Source: a bacterium (GTDB lineage: Bacteria > Spirochaetota > UBA4802 > UBA5550). Taken from it: a stretch of DNA of 5,238 nucleotides. A model generated the notes under the pieces. It worked only from the letters and a program-made list of their open reading frames with translations, was not told the origin of the DNA and ran no database searches. Both the position numbers and the translations under genes were made by a program. Positions 5,139-5,238 of this stretch are shown in pieces; the first letter of the stretch is position 1, and the number at the start of each line of letters is the position of its first letter. The stretch covers positions 1 to 5,238 of the forward strand of contig JAAENB010000687.1 of assembly GCA_024224995.1 (NCBI GenBank), written 5' to 3'.

Positions 5139-5238
5139 ACTCTCAAGAAACTCTTTTTAAATAGGGGGGGTCTGTTTTGAGACGTTGCAGTGCAACGTCT
5201 TTACGGGTTGGTTTCCGGAGATTTGTCCCGGGTCAACA
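5139..5238 (-). repeat. Right copy of the dispersed inverted repeat
   Basis: This block is the inverted counterpart of 21-142. Bases 5139-5158 match 123-142 exactly in reverse complement, and 5227-5238 match 21-32 exactly. It lacks about 22 bp of the central segment and instead has seven consecutive G (5164-5170). The window ends inside or at the edge of the repeat. Strong divergence in the middle but exact matches at both ends suggests an old repeat family rather than a recent duplication. Confidence 0.75.
5180..5200. repeat. Core palindrome of the right repeat copy
   Basis: A perfect 10-bp inverted repeat around a central G at 5190, with the same AGACGTTGCA arms as the left copy. Keeping the stem while the flanks diverge is what one expects if the hairpin is the functional or mobile part. 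Confidence 0.85.

Noticed and set aside
21..5238. Whole window as a composite transposon or integrated element
   Set aside because: No transposase, integrase or target-site duplication is visible, the repeats are diverged in the middle, and htpG is a core gene. The repeats are noted separately.

Overview
This window looks like an ordinary chromosomal stretch, possibly a whole short contig, from a Gram-negative, probably anaerobic, environmental bacterium. The full-length bacterial HtpG, the SprA-related (CJM1_0395-type) protein and the many REP-like intergenic palindromes would fit a Desulfobacterota, spirochaete or candidate-phylum genome. I cannot fix the phylum from sequence alone. No rRNA, tRNA, CRISPR array, transposase or integrase is visible.

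Layout. (1) Bases 21-142 hold a repeat unit with a GACGTTGCA-type palindrome. A diverged inverted copy closes the window at 5139-5238. (2) An uncharacterised 179-aa protein is encoded at 277-816 (+). A small 57-aa protein with a GTG start and a strong Shine-Dalgarno faces it at 811-984 (-); the two genes overlap tail to tail by 6 bp. (3) An AT-rich 312-bp intergenic region contains several palindromes and a consensus TATAAT. (4) Bases 1297-1899 (+) encode a SprA-related putative zinc metalloprotease with an HEGSH motif. (5) A REP-like hairpin and T-tract at about 1905-2001 lies between this gene and the convergent htpG (2003-3880, -). (6) A 186-bp divergent promoter region separates htpG from a 330-aa exported, possibly lipid-anchored, putative zinc metallopeptidase (4067-5059, +) with an HESTH motif. 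(7) A weak terminator and the right repeat copy finish the window.

The genes do not form one operon: strands alternate (+, -, +, -, +), with two convergent and two divergent junctions. There is a loose proteostasis theme, with an Hsp90 chaperone flanked by two unrelated HExxH proteins, but co-function is only inferred. The items most worth a second look are the unannotated small gene with its overlapping stop, the inverted repeats at both window ends, the unrecognised secreted HExxH protein and the structured promoter regions. I found no convincing new multi-gene system.
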